NCBI GenBank assembly: GCA_002928875.1
Contig: PERO01000020.1
Coordinates: 186,001 to 250,000, forward strand
DNA length: 64,000 nucleotides
Source: Methylobacterium sp.
GTDB lineage: Bacteria > Pseudomonadota > Alphaproteobacteria > Rhizobiales > Beijerinckiaceae
Direction of reading: 5' to 3'
In this document: in pieces, positions 36,519-45,216 of the stretch
How positions within the stretch are numbered: the first letter of the stretch is position 1
How the letters are laid out: each line of letters begins with the position of its first letter
The notes under the pieces: model-generated
Told to the model about the DNA's origin: nothing
What the model saw: only the letters and a program-made list of their open reading frames with translations
Database searches by the model: none
Program-made: the position numbers and the translations under genes

Positions 36519-38363
36519 CTACTCGCCGGCCTGCGTGAACCGCGCCGTCATGGGCCGGATGAACCGCCCTGCGAACCGCCCGCCCCCCTCGGTGGCGGGC
36601 GTTGTCTTGCCGAGAACCATCGCGACGACGGCGCGCTTCACCTCACGCTCCACCGGCGGCGGCGCGACGTTCACGACATGGCTCGGCCGCGCGTTGCGGG
36701 CCGATTCCGCCGCGATCAACGCCGCGAGGTCACCCTTGCCGCCCGCCTCCACGGCCAGTTTCACCGGCACCGGCGGACGCGGATTGTTGGCCGGACGCGG
36801 CCCATCCGACGCCACGGCAGGCGCGACCCCGCCAGCGCGCGAACGGACCGGTGGCAGCGGCAGATTGACGGCGGCATAGGCCGGTTCGCGGGCCGATGAC
36901 GGCTCCGCTGCTGGCACGGGCGGGGGCGTGGCGGGTGCAGCCACGACCGGCGCAACGGAGGCCACCTCGTAAACCGGCGCGCTGCGCCGTGGCGGCAGGG
37001 CGAGTTCAGGCGCGGCGACGAGACGCGGTTCCCCGGCTGGCGCGGGTGCCGGCGGCACGGCGGCGACGGAGGCAACCTCTGCGACAGGAGCGCTGCGCCG
37101 CGGCGGCAAGGCGAGTTCAGGCGCGGGCGCGAGGGACTCGGCCGGCGGCGCGAGGCTCGCGACCTGCGGCGGGGCGGGCGAAACGGCGGGCGCTGTCGGC
37201 GCCTGGGCAAGCGCGGTCGGCCGCGGCGGCGGGAGCGGCAGATCGGCCGGAACGGGCCCGTCGGCGGCAACCGGAGCCGTATCGCCGAGCCCGCGCGGAC
37301 GGACGGGCGGGAGCGGCAGGGCTGCCACTTCCGTCGGCGCGGCCTGCACCGGGTTCGGCGAGGCCGGAGGCGGCGCGGCGGCAGCGCTTCCCGCCGGCGC
37401 GGCGGCCGGCTCGCTGCAGGGCTGCGGGCGCAATTCGGTCTGGCGCGGTGTCGGTGCGAAAGCCGTCACCGCGCCGGGCTGGACGGTTGCCACCATTACG
37501 TTGTCGCTTGAGGCAAAGGGCGGTGGCGCAGCGGCGGCGACGGCGTTTCGCGCATTCCGGCCACGCGCGGGGGCAGCGTCGGACCCGCCATCATCCTCCT
37601 CGCCGGAGCCGAAGAGCAGGGCCCAGAGCGACTTGCCGCGATTGGCGATCACGGTGTCATAATCCAGCGCCGAACCGCCGCGCGCCTGCACCTCGGCCAG
37701 CGCGAGCTGGTAATTCGCGAGCGGAATGCCGTCGGCGGGAATATGCACGGTCTTCCCGTCCGGGAAGAGGCGTTCGAGCTGCTCGCGCGGCATGCGCGGC
37801 CAGGAGCGCACGGTGCCGACATCGAGATGCACGAAAGGCGAACCGGCCGTGGGATAATAACCCACGCCGCCGCGCTGCAGGCGCATGCCGATTTCGCGCA
37901 CCTTGGCCATGGAGACGCCGGGGATGTGAAAATCCATCGCGTTGCCGCGCGTGTGATGACTGTTCTTGGCCACGGCGCGGGAACGCCGCGCGAGCATCGC
38001 GTTGGTGTTCGGCGACCGGTAGGCCGAGACGACGCGGATCGGCTCGGTCGCGCCGACCTCGCGATAGGCATACCAGACGATGTCGAAGAGCTGCGGGGCC
38101 ATCGCCACCTGCTCGTCGTTGCGCCAGTCGCGCAGGAAATGGTTCAATTGGGACAGCGCGTTGCTGTCAAAGGCACCGTCGCGCCGGAATGTCACGCGCA
38201 GGCTCTCGCGCGTATGGGCGTGGTAGAGTTCGAGGGTGCGTGTATCGCCATTCGCGACGGCATCCTGCGTGCCGCGCGCGCCGAGCAGGATGGCGCAGGC
38301 GGCAAGGACGACCGACAGGGTGCGCTTGTGCATCGCGATGCTGCGGAGCCGCGGCTCGATCAT
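36519..38363 (-). CDS. DUF882 murein peptidase (M15-like) with long proline-rich tail
   Basis: 614 residues. After a signal peptide or anchor (about residues 1-37), a DUF882/peptidase M15 domain spans about residues 40-235. It includes VVSAYRSPNTNAML and the zinc ligands His137 and Asp144 (HTRGNAMDFHIPG) and His179 (FVHLD). Relatives such as MepK cut peptidoglycan cross-links. The last 330 residues are low-complexity Ala/Pro/Arg with a repeating LPLPPxR motif. The ATG at 38363 with GGGGG upstream is preferred; other in-frame ATGs lie at 38462 and 38333. Confidence 0.85.
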   Translation of the reverse strand: MIEPRLRSIAMHKRTLSVVLAACAILLGARGTQDAVANGDTRTLELYHAHTRESLRVTFRRDGAFDSNALSQLNHFLRDWRNDEQVAMAPQLFDIVWYAYREVGATEPIRVVSAYRSPNTNAMLARRSRAVAKNSHHTRGNAMDFHIPGVSMAKVREIGMRLQRGGVGYYPTAGSPFVHLDVGTVRSWPRMPREQLERLFPDGKTVHIPADGIPLANYQLALAEVQARGGSALDYDTVIANRGKSLWALLFGSGEEDDGGSDAAPARGRNARNAVAAAAPPPFASSDNVMVATVQPGAVTAFAPTPRQTELRPQPCSEPAAAPAGSAAAAPPPASPNPVQAAPTEVAALPLPPVRPRGLGDTAPVAADGPVPADLPLPPPRPTALAQAPTAPAVSPAPPQVASLAPPAESLAPAPELALPPRRSAPVAEVASVAAVPPAPAPAGEPRLVAAPELALPPRRSAPVYEVASVAPVVAAPATPPPVPAAEPSSAREPAYAAVNLPLPPVRSRAGGVAPAVASDGPRPANNPRPPVPVKLAVEAGGKGDLAALIAAESARNARPSHVVNVAPPPVEREVKRAVVAMVLGKTTPATEGGGRFAGRFIRPMTARFTQAGE

Positions 38364-38489
38364 GCCCCCAACCCAACCTGTTTCCTGCCGTGCCACCCCG
38401 GCCGGCAATTTAAGCCGGCTCCATGCCTGCCAAAGGTGGCGGAAAAACGCCTGCCGCTCCATGATATCGCGCAAGCCGTTCGATGCCAA

Positions 38490-40676
38490 TCAGAGCGACA
38501 GGGCGCGACGGATGCGGGCGTCATGCCCGTAAATGTCGGGTTTGCTCACGAGATTGCCGTGCTCATCCACCGTGAGCGTGAAATAGGCGAGGTGCACCGG
38601 CACCGTCTCGTTGAGGCGGATCGTGCGTTCGCCGCCGCCGACCATGGCGCGCAATTGCCGCTCGCTGAGGCCCTGCTTGCGCAGGAGAAGCCGTTCGGCC
38701 AGCGCGAATGGCTGGTCGACGCGCACGCAGCCCGAGCTCAGCGCCCGCGCATCGTTGCGGAACAGATGTCGGCCCGGCGTATCGTGCAGATAGACTGCAT
38801 GCTGGTTCGGGAACATGAATTTCACATGCCCCAGCGCGTTGCGGTCACCGGGCGGCTGGCGCACCGAGATCGACTTGCCGTTGCGGATCACCTGATACCC
38901 CATGCGCTCGGCATAGGTCGGGTCCGCGGCGAGCTTCGGCAGCACGTCCTTCCGGAGGATGGTGGGCGGGATATACCAGGAAGGATTGACCACCAGGAAT
39001 TCCATCTTGTCGGAGAAAACCGGTGTCTGGCGTTCCGGCTTACCGACGATCACGCGTGTCTCGAAGATGCGCGCGCCCTCGTCCATGATCTCGAGACGGA
39101 ATTCGGGAATGTTGACGAAGATGTGGGTGCGGCCGAGATCCGGCGGCAGCCAGCGCCAGCGTTCCATGTTGGCGATGAGCGTTGCCACGCGGTCATCCGG
39201 CGCGGCTTTCGCCTTCTCTTCGCGCGTCACCGGCGCATCGAGATCCTGCAGCAGGGCACGGGTGCGCGGGGTGATGCGGCCATCGGGCTTCAAGCCGTTG
39301 GCGCGCTGGAATTCGCGCACGGCATCGGCCAGGGCGGGATCGTAGACCGGCTGGTCGCCGGCCGGCAGGCCGAGGCGGCGACGCAGATGCGGCACGCGCT
39401 GATCCTCCTGGCCGGGCACGAGCAGCGCGCCATCCATGAAATTGGCGGGCAGCACGGCGCGGAGTTCGGCGGGCTTCAGGGCGCTCGCCGTCGTCTCGGG
39501 CTCATGCGCCGGCTCGGCGCGGAGGCGGGCGAGCGCCTGCTTCAGCGCGCGGTAGCCCTCGTGTTGCGGATTATACTGCGCGAGCACTTCGCGCAGCGCC
39601 CCGGCCGTCCCGGCTTGTGCCGCGCGATCCAGAACCTCGCCGGCCGGAGGCAGGAAAAGCTCCGGGGTCAGCATGGCGGAAAGCTTCGTGGGTTCGAGCC
39701 GGCCACCGCGCGCATCCTGGGCATAGGTCACGGCGGCGAGGCTCAGAAGCAGATCGATTTCCGCGCGCTTCTCTTCCGTGATCGCCTCGGATTTCGTGAG
39801 ATCGGACAGCGAAACCGGCAGAACGGAAAGCAGGCGGTTCGCATCCAGCCCATCCTCACCGGCGGCGGAGAGCTGCGCGACGAGCCCGCCCACGGATGTC
39901 GCAAGGCCGCCATCCGGTTTCAGCCAGAGCGCCTGCCAGTCGCGCGCCTCATAGGCCGCGACGATCTGTTCGCTCACCGAGGGCTTGAGCTTCAGGCGCT
40001 GGCGATGCGGCTCGATCAGGCCTTTCGCGGCCTCCGGCGCGATGGCCAGCCGGTAGGGCAGCGGGGCGAGCGGTTCGGCACGCTGCGGCGGCTCGACCTT
40101 CAGCGAGGAGAGATCGAATTCCGGGGGAGCCGGGCGCTCGATGATGATCGGACCGGCCTGAAGCGGCGGCGCGGGCTCGGCGGCGACGCCGTCGGCCGGT
40201 TTCTGGCGTTCGAGAATCGACAGATCGAAGGCCGGTGCCGGTGGTGTCTCGATGACGATGCGGTCGAGGCTCGCAGCCGGCGCGGCCGGCGTTTCCGTGG
40301 AAACGGGCTTTTCGCTGCCGGTCTCGGCCGGCGGGGATGTGAGGCTCGCGCGGCGCTGTTCCTCCAGCTCGGCGGGCATCACCGGCGCAGCGGGGGGACC
40401 GAGGTGGGGAAGCACCAGCGAGCCCTCGCTGGCAGGGCGTTCGATGGGAACGGTCACGGCCGGTGCGGCGGCATGCGTGACGGGACCGGATGCCGAACCG
40501 GCTTGCAGGGAGTTCCCGTCAGCCGGCGATTGCGCCGAAGCGGTGGAGGCGAGCAGCAGGCCCGAAAGCCAGGTGACGGCGCAAAGGGCCCGGCCCGCAG
40601 GAGCCATTCTCCTCGCCGAACGCGGTCCGTGACGCGTCATTCCAGCCTCAAGTCCTTCGGAAACCGGGCCAATCAT
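38490..40676 (-). CDS. L,D-transpeptidase (YcbB/LdtD-like) with PG-binding domain
   Basis: 728 residues. A signal/anchor segment (about residues 30-48) is followed by a Pro/Ala-rich region (50-205), a scaffold domain (about 205-415), a peptidoglycan-binding domain (about 420-475) and the YkuD catalytic domain (about 515-655) with His631 and the nucleophile Cys650 (ARALSSGCVRV). This architecture is that of YcbB, which forms 3-3 cross-links between stem peptides. GGGAGAG precedes the ATG at 40676. It is a neighbour of the DUF882 murein peptidase on the same strand; both remodel the wall. Confidence 0.92.
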   Translation of the reverse strand: MIGPVSEGLEAGMTRHGPRSARRMAPAGRALCAVTWLSGLLLASTASAQSPADGNSLQAGSASGPVTHAAAPAVTVPIERPASEGSLVLPHLGPPAAPVMPAELEEQRRASLTSPPAETGSEKPVSTETPAAPAASLDRIVIETPPAPAFDLSILERQKPADGVAAEPAPPLQAGPIIIERPAPPEFDLSSLKVEPPQRAEPLAPLPYRLAIAPEAAKGLIEPHRQRLKLKPSVSEQIVAAYEARDWQALWLKPDGGLATSVGGLVAQLSAAGEDGLDANRLLSVLPVSLSDLTKSEAITEEKRAEIDLLLSLAAVTYAQDARGGRLEPTKLSAMLTPELFLPPAGEVLDRAAQAGTAGALREVLAQYNPQHEGYRALKQALARLRAEPAHEPETTASALKPAELRAVLPANFMDGALLVPGQEDQRVPHLRRRLGLPAGDQPVYDPALADAVREFQRANGLKPDGRITPRTRALLQDLDAPVTREEKAKAAPDDRVATLIANMERWRWLPPDLGRTHIFVNIPEFRLEIMDEGARIFETRVIVGKPERQTPVFSDKMEFLVVNPSWYIPPTILRKDVLPKLAADPTYAERMGYQVIRNGKSISVRQPPGDRNALGHVKFMFPNQHAVYLHDTPGRHLFRNDARALSSGCVRVDQPFALAERLLLRKQGLSERQLRAMVGGGERTIRLNETVPVHLAYFTLTVDEHGNLVSKPDIYGHDARIRRALSL

Positions 40677-40776
40677 GTTCGTGTCTCTCCCATGCGGGGC
40701 CGATTCCTGCAAGGGCAGGGAATTGCGGATTTCGCCGGCTGTGGCAGGAATGGCGCGCCGCCCCCCTGCCTTTGCC

Positions 40777-42279
40777 TCACGCGGCGCGGGTATCGCCGTC
40801 GAGGTCGTCGCCATCCGGATCATCCGTCGCGATGCCCAGTTCCTTCAGCTTGCGATAGAGGGTGGAGCGCCCGATGCCGAGCTTGCGCGCGACCTTCGAC
40901 ATCTGGCCCCGGTAATGATCGAGGGCGAAGCGGATCGTCTCGCTCTCGACATCGCCCAGCGGGCGGACATCGCCCATCGGATCGAGCAGGGTCAGCGCGG
41001 ACGGATCCTTGATCTCGACACGCACGATCTCGCGCTCGGCCATCGGATGGGGAGCGGGCGTCGCCGCGAGCGGCGGGATGCGCACCTCGTAGCCGCTCAC
41101 CACCTGCGCGACCTGCGGCAGGTGCTCGACGGTGATCTCGTCGCCCTCGCAGAGAATGACGGCCCGGAACATGGTGTTCTCGAGCTGGCGCACGTTGCCA
41201 GGCCAGTGGAAGCTCTGCAGGAGCTGCATGGCCTCGGCGGAAATCCCGCGGATCGTGCGCCCCTCCTCCGCCGCGAAACGCGCGATGAAGCGGCGCACCA
41301 GCGTGGGGATGTCCTCGCGGCGATTGCGCAAGGGGGGAATCGCGATCGGGAAGACGTTGAGGCGGTAATAGAGATCCTCGCGGAACTTGCCCTGCCGCAC
41401 GCAATCGAGCAGGTCCTTGTTCGAGGCCGAGACGAGGCGGATATCGACCTTCACGGTCTTGCGGCCGCCGACGGGATCGACCTCGCCTTCCTGGATTGCG
41501 CGCAGCAATTTCACCTGCGCATCGAGGGGCAATTCCGAGACTTCGTCGAGGAAGAGCGTGCCGCCCGAGGCTTCGACGAATTTGCCGAGATGCTTCTCGG
41601 TCGCGCCGGTAAATGCCCCCTTCTCGTGGCCGAAGAGGATGCTCTCGACGAGATTGGCTGGGATCGCGCCGCAATTCACCGTCACGAAGGGCTTGCCGCG
41701 CCGGTCGCTCGCGCCCTGCAAGGCACGGGCAAAGACTTCCTTGCCGACGCCGGATTCGCCTTCGAGGAGGACGGGGATGCCGGATTTCGCGGCCCGCTCG
41801 CCGAGCCGGATGGCGCGGGCCATGTCGGGCGATGACGAGGCGAGATCGGTGAATTGCAAGGCGCCCGAGCCCCGCTTCGAGAGCCGGCGCACCTCACCTT
41901 CGAGCGCCTCGACGCGCAGGGCATTCTTGATCGAGACCTGCAGGCGCTCGGCCCCCACCGGCTTCACCACGAAATCGGTCGCGCCGGCGCGCATCGCGCT
42001 GATCACGGCGTCGATGGAGCCATGCGCGGTCTGCACGATCACCGGCGGTGCGTCGTCCATCGCCTTGAGGCGCGCGAGGACACCCATGCCATCGAGATCG
42101 GGCATGACGAGATCGAGCACCATGGCGTCGATCTTCGGCTTGGCGCGATCATTGAGGCGGTCCAGCGCCAGCACCCCGCTCTCCACCGGCTCGGGCTCGT
42201 AGCCGAAGCGGCGCACCATCTCGGTGAGCAGACGACGCTGGACGGGATCGTCATCGACGACGAGGAGAGTGGCGCTCAT
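40777..42279 (-). CDS. Sigma-54-dependent response regulator, NtrC family
   Basis: 500 residues. Receiver domain (about 1-120; phospho-acceptor Asp56 in LDLVMPD, Lys106), AAA+ domain (about 145-380) with Walker A GESGVGK (174-180), the sigma-54 contact loop GAFTGA (221-226) and Walker B TLFLDE (241-246), then a Fis-type helix-turn-helix near the C-terminus (MSKVARKLGIGRSTLYRKL). No sensor kinase is adjacent, so the input signal is unknown. It lies upstream of the two wall-enzyme genes in the same direction, but 100 bases apart. Confidence 0.95.
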   Translation of the reverse strand: MSATLLVVDDDPVQRRLLTEMVRRFGYEPEPVESGVLALDRLNDRAKPKIDAMVLDLVMPDLDGMGVLARLKAMDDAPPVIVQTAHGSIDAVISAMRAGATDFVVKPVGAERLQVSIKNALRVEALEGEVRRLSKRGSGALQFTDLASSSPDMARAIRLGERAAKSGIPVLLEGESGVGKEVFARALQGASDRRGKPFVTVNCGAIPANLVESILFGHEKGAFTGATEKHLGKFVEASGGTLFLDEVSELPLDAQVKLLRAIQEGEVDPVGGRKTVKVDIRLVSASNKDLLDCVRQGKFREDLYYRLNVFPIAIPPLRNRREDIPTLVRRFIARFAAEEGRTIRGISAEAMQLLQSFHWPGNVRQLENTMFRAVILCEGDEITVEHLPQVAQVVSGYEVRIPPLAATPAPHPMAEREIVRVEIKDPSALTLLDPMGDVRPLGDVESETIRFALDHYRGQMSKVARKLGIGRSTLYRKLKELGIATDDPDGDDLDGDTRAA

Positions 42280-42524
42280 GCGGGGCGGATTCACTTCTGC
42301 TTCAGCCTGCAACCCGGAGGGCAGGTGCTGCGTTGAGTTGTTTCGTTCTGAAGCGAGTGTCGCGGACGCGCGTAAACAGGCTGTAAATCCTGTCACCGAA
42401 CGCGCCCCTCCATTGCAAATCGCATCGGCTTGCGCCATCTGGCAGGAAGCGCGAACGCGCGCCGTCAAGAATACGGAAACACCTGTCGAATCCGCATTTT
42501 TCCGGCAAAACAAAGGGGAAAGAC

Positions 42525-44372
42525 ATGCCGAACGGTTTGGGTCGCGAGACGCTCCTGCGTGCGAAGGCCACCGGAAGCGGGGCCGAAAAAATGCTGGGCG
42601 CGTTGCCGGAATGGCGGCTCTCCGACCTCTATCCCGGCATGGATTCGGCGCGCTACAAGACCGATCTGGCGGAAGTCGAGCGCGAATCAGCCGCCTTCGC
42701 CGCGCGCTATCGCGGCCATCTCGCGGCACTTGCCAGCGGGGCGGAAGGCGGCCAGGCCCTGTTCGAGGCCGTCGAGGCCTATGAGAAGATCGAGGATCGC
42801 CTCGGTCGCATCATCTCCTATGCCGGCCTCATCTACGCGACCGACACCACCAACCCGGCCCATGGGAAATTCTACAGCGACGCGCAGGAGCGGGTGACGA
42901 CGATCTCGTCCGATCTGCTGTTCTTCACCCTCGAACTGAACCGCCTCGAGGATGCGCTGGTCGACCGGCTCTGCACGACGGCACCGCTCGACCATTACGC
43001 GCCCTGGCTGAAGGACCTGCGCAAGGACAAGCCCTTCCAGCTCGAGGATCGCATCGAGCAGGTCTTCCACGAGAAGTCGGTCACCGGCCGCGGCGCCTGG
43101 AACCGGCTCTTTGATGAAACCATGGCCTCGCTGCGTTTCGAGGTCGATGGCGAGACGCTGACCCTCGAACCCACCCTGGGACGCCTGCAGGACACCGACG
43201 GCAAGAAGCGCAAAAGTGCCGGCGAGGCCCTCGCCAAGACGCTGAACGAAAACCTCCGGCTCTTCACGCTCATCACCAACACGCTCGCGAAGGACAAGGA
43301 GATCTCCGATCGCTGGCGCGGCTTCCAGGATGTCGCGGATAGCCGGCACCTCGCCAATCGCGTCGAGCGCGAGGTGGTGGATGCGATGGTCTCGGCCATC
43401 GAGGCGGCGCATCCGCGGCTTTCGCATCGCTATTATGCGCTGAAGGCGAAATGGTTCGGGCAGGACAGGCTCGAGTTCTGGGATCGCAATGCGCCGCTGC
43501 CGAAGGTGGAGCAGCGGACGATTCCCTGGGAGGAGGCGCGCGACACGGTGCTCGATGCCTATGCGGGCTTCTCGCCTGACATGGCGGGGATCGCGCGGCG
43601 TTTCTTCGACGAGAGCTGGATCGACGCGCCCGTGCGTCCCGGCAAGGCACCGGGCGCCTTCGCGCATCCCACGGTGCCTTCCGCGCATCCCTATGTGCTG
43701 GTGAACTATCTCGGCAAGCCGCGCGACGTGATGACTTTGGCCCATGAACTCGGCCACGGCGTGCATCAGGTGCTCTCCGGGCCAAACGGCGCGCTGATGG
43801 CCCCGACGCCGCTGACGCTCGCGGAGACGGCAAGCGTCTTCGGCGAGATGCTGACCTTCCGGAAGATCCTCGGTGAAACGACCGACAAGGCCCAGCGCAA
43901 GGCGCTGCTGGCCTCGAAAGTCGAGGACATGATCAACACGGTGGTGCGGCAGGTGGCGTTCTACGCCTTCGAGCGCCGGGTGCACACGGAGCGCCGCAAG
44001 GGCGAACTCACGACCGAGCAACTCAACACCATCTGGCTCGACGTGCAGGCGAAGAGCCTCGGCCCCTCCATCCATCTCGGGCCGGGCTATGAAGTGTTCT
44101 GGGCCTATATCCCGCACTTCATCCACTCGCCCTTCTATGTCTATGCCTATGCCTTTGGCGATTGCCTCGTGAATTCGCTCTATGGCGTCTACCAGAAGGC
44201 CGATCCGCGTTTCGTGGACAACTACTTCGCGCTGCTGAAGGCCGGCGGCACGAAACATCACGCGGAATTGCTGGCCCCCTTCGGGCTCGATGCGCGCGAT
44301 CCCGCCTTCTGGCAGATCGGCCTCGGCGTCATCGACGGGATGATCACCGAACTGGAGACGATGGAAGGCTGA
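42525..44372 (+). CDS. pepF: M3-family oligoendopeptidase (PepF-like)
   Basis: 615 residues, the length usual for oligoendopeptidase F. The zinc motif is TLAHELGHGVHQ (near residues 407-418), with the downstream Glu in LAETASVFGEMLTF. Upstream segments (WRLSDLYPGMDS, and FDETMASLRFEVDG) match the M3B branch. It hydrolyses short peptides in the cytoplasm. AAAGGGGAAAGAC precedes the ATG. It is divergent from the sigma-54 regulator. Confidence 0.93.
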   Translation: MPNGLGRETLLRAKATGSGAEKMLGALPEWRLSDLYPGMDSARYKTDLAEVERESAAFAARYRGHLAALASGAEGGQALFEAVEAYEKIEDRLGRIISYAGLIYATDTTNPAHGKFYSDAQERVTTISSDLLFFTLELNRLEDALVDRLCTTAPLDHYAPWLKDLRKDKPFQLEDRIEQVFHEKSVTGRGAWNRLFDETMASLRFEVDGETLTLEPTLGRLQDTDGKKRKSAGEALAKTLNENLRLFTLITNTLAKDKEISDRWRGFQDVADSRHLANRVEREVVDAMVSAIEAAHPRLSHRYYALKAKWFGQDRLEFWDRNAPLPKVEQRTIPWEEARDTVLDAYAGFSPDMAGIARRFFDESWIDAPVRPGKAPGAFAHPTVPSAHPYVLVNYLGKPRDVMTLAHELGHGVHQVLSGPNGALMAPTPLTLAETASVFGEMLTFRKILGETTDKAQRKALLASKVEDMINTVVRQVAFYAFERRVHTERRKGELTTEQLNTIWLDVQAKSLGPSIHLGPGYEVFWAYIPHFIHSPFYVYAYAFGDCLVNSLYGVYQKADPRFVDNYFALLKAGGTKHHAELLAPFGLDARDPAFWQIGLGVIDGMITELETMEG

Positions 44373-44409
44373 AATCGGGTCGGCGGAAGGTGCGGCGTCG
44401 CGCATTTCC

Positions 44410-44459
44410 GTTATACGGATTGTAAAACGGCGATATCCGCGTTATACACTCCGTATAAC
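44410..44459 (+). promoter_or_regulatory. Promoter and palindromic operator of the AbrB/Doc pair
   Basis: A perfect 10-base inverted repeat, GTTATACGGA (44410-44419) and TCCGTATAAC (44450-44459), encloses a sigma-70 promoter: TTGTAA (44420-44425), 17 bases, TATACA (44443-44448). A third half-site GTTATAC (44441-44447) overlaps the -10. Binding of the antitoxin complex here would block RNA polymerase, the usual autoregulation of toxin-antitoxin operons. Confidence 0.75.
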
Positions 44460-44475
44460 AACCGAGGGTCTCGCC

Positions 44476-44736
44476 ATGAACAAGCCGACCGCCAAGCCCG
44501 AATCCGATCCGCATGTGCTGCAGATCCGCAAGATCGGCAATTCCCTCGGCCTCATCCTGCCGAAGGAATTGCTCGCGCGGCTGAAACTGCAGGAAGGCGA
44601 CAAGCTACACGTGATCGAGCAGCCGGAGCAATCGGTGAAGCTCACGCCGTTCGATGACAGGCACGCGCGGGCCATGGCGATCGCCCGCGAGGTGATGCAG
44701 GAATATCGCGACACCTTCCGCGCGCTGGCGAAGTAA
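44476..44736 (+). CDS. AbrB/MazE-type antitoxin
   Basis: 86 residues. A SpoVT-AbrB swapped-hairpin DNA-binding domain covers about residues 14-60 (LQIRKIGNSLGLILPKELLARL, then EGDKLHV). The C-terminal tail is charged and helical, fitting a toxin-binding segment. It precedes the doc-like gene by 12 bases and follows a palindromic operator. AbrB-type antitoxins paired with Doc toxins are a known combination. Confidence 0.9.
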   Translation: MNKPTAKPESDPHVLQIRKIGNSLGLILPKELLARLKLQEGDKLHVIEQPEQSVKLTPFDDRHARAMAIAREVMQEYRDTFRALAK

Positions 44737-44748
44737 GGCATTCATGCC

Positions 44749-45150
44749 GTGACGACGGAAAACAACGAGCCCTTCTGGCTCGACTCCGAAATGCTGATCG
44801 ACATGCATCACGAGCAACTGATGCAATTCGGCGGGCCGGAAGGCATCCGGGATCGTGGGATGCTGGATTCGGCTCTGGGTCGTCCACAGAACAAATTCGC
44901 CTATGGCGAGCGAGACATGGCGGCTCTGGCCGCTGCCCATGCCTTCGGGATCGCGCGCAATCATCCGTTCGTCGATGGCAACAAGCGGGCGGCCTTCCAC
45001 GCCATGATGGTGTTCCTGCGCATCAATGGCATTGCCTTCGCCCCGAGCCCGGCCGAGGCAACCGTAATCATCCTCGATTTGGCAGCCGGGGAGGTCAACG
45101 AAGACGGCCTGACCCGCTGGATCCGGGACAATTGGCCTCGGGGCGGATGA
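44749..45150 (+). CDS. doc: Doc-type toxin (Fic/Doc family)
   Basis: 133 residues, starting at a GTG twelve bases after the antitoxin stop. The Fic-fold active motif HPFVDGNKRAA (His72 to Arg80 and on) is of the Doc variety, in which the second Gly-rich part of the Fic motif is missing. P1 Doc phosphorylates EF-Tu and stops translation; the same activity is likely here. The N-terminus (LDSEMLIDMHHEQLMQFGG) is also typical of Doc. All key residues are present, so the toxin is probably functional. Confidence 0.92.
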   Translation: MTTENNEPFWLDSEMLIDMHHEQLMQFGGPEGIRDRGMLDSALGRPQNKFAYGERDMAALAAAHAFGIARNHPFVDGNKRAAFHAMMVFLRINGIAFAPSPAEATVIILDLAAGEVNEDGLTRWIRDNWPRGG

Positions 45151-45216
45151 CTTTCCGGCGATCCGTCCCCATCTCCGGGGCGTAACGATGGCAAAGTCCT
45201 TCTGAAACGGCACCCC

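Noticed and set aside
37743-41012. 1089-codon plus-strand open frame opposite the wall-enzyme genes
   Set aside because: It spans three well-supported genes on the other strand and has shadow composition.
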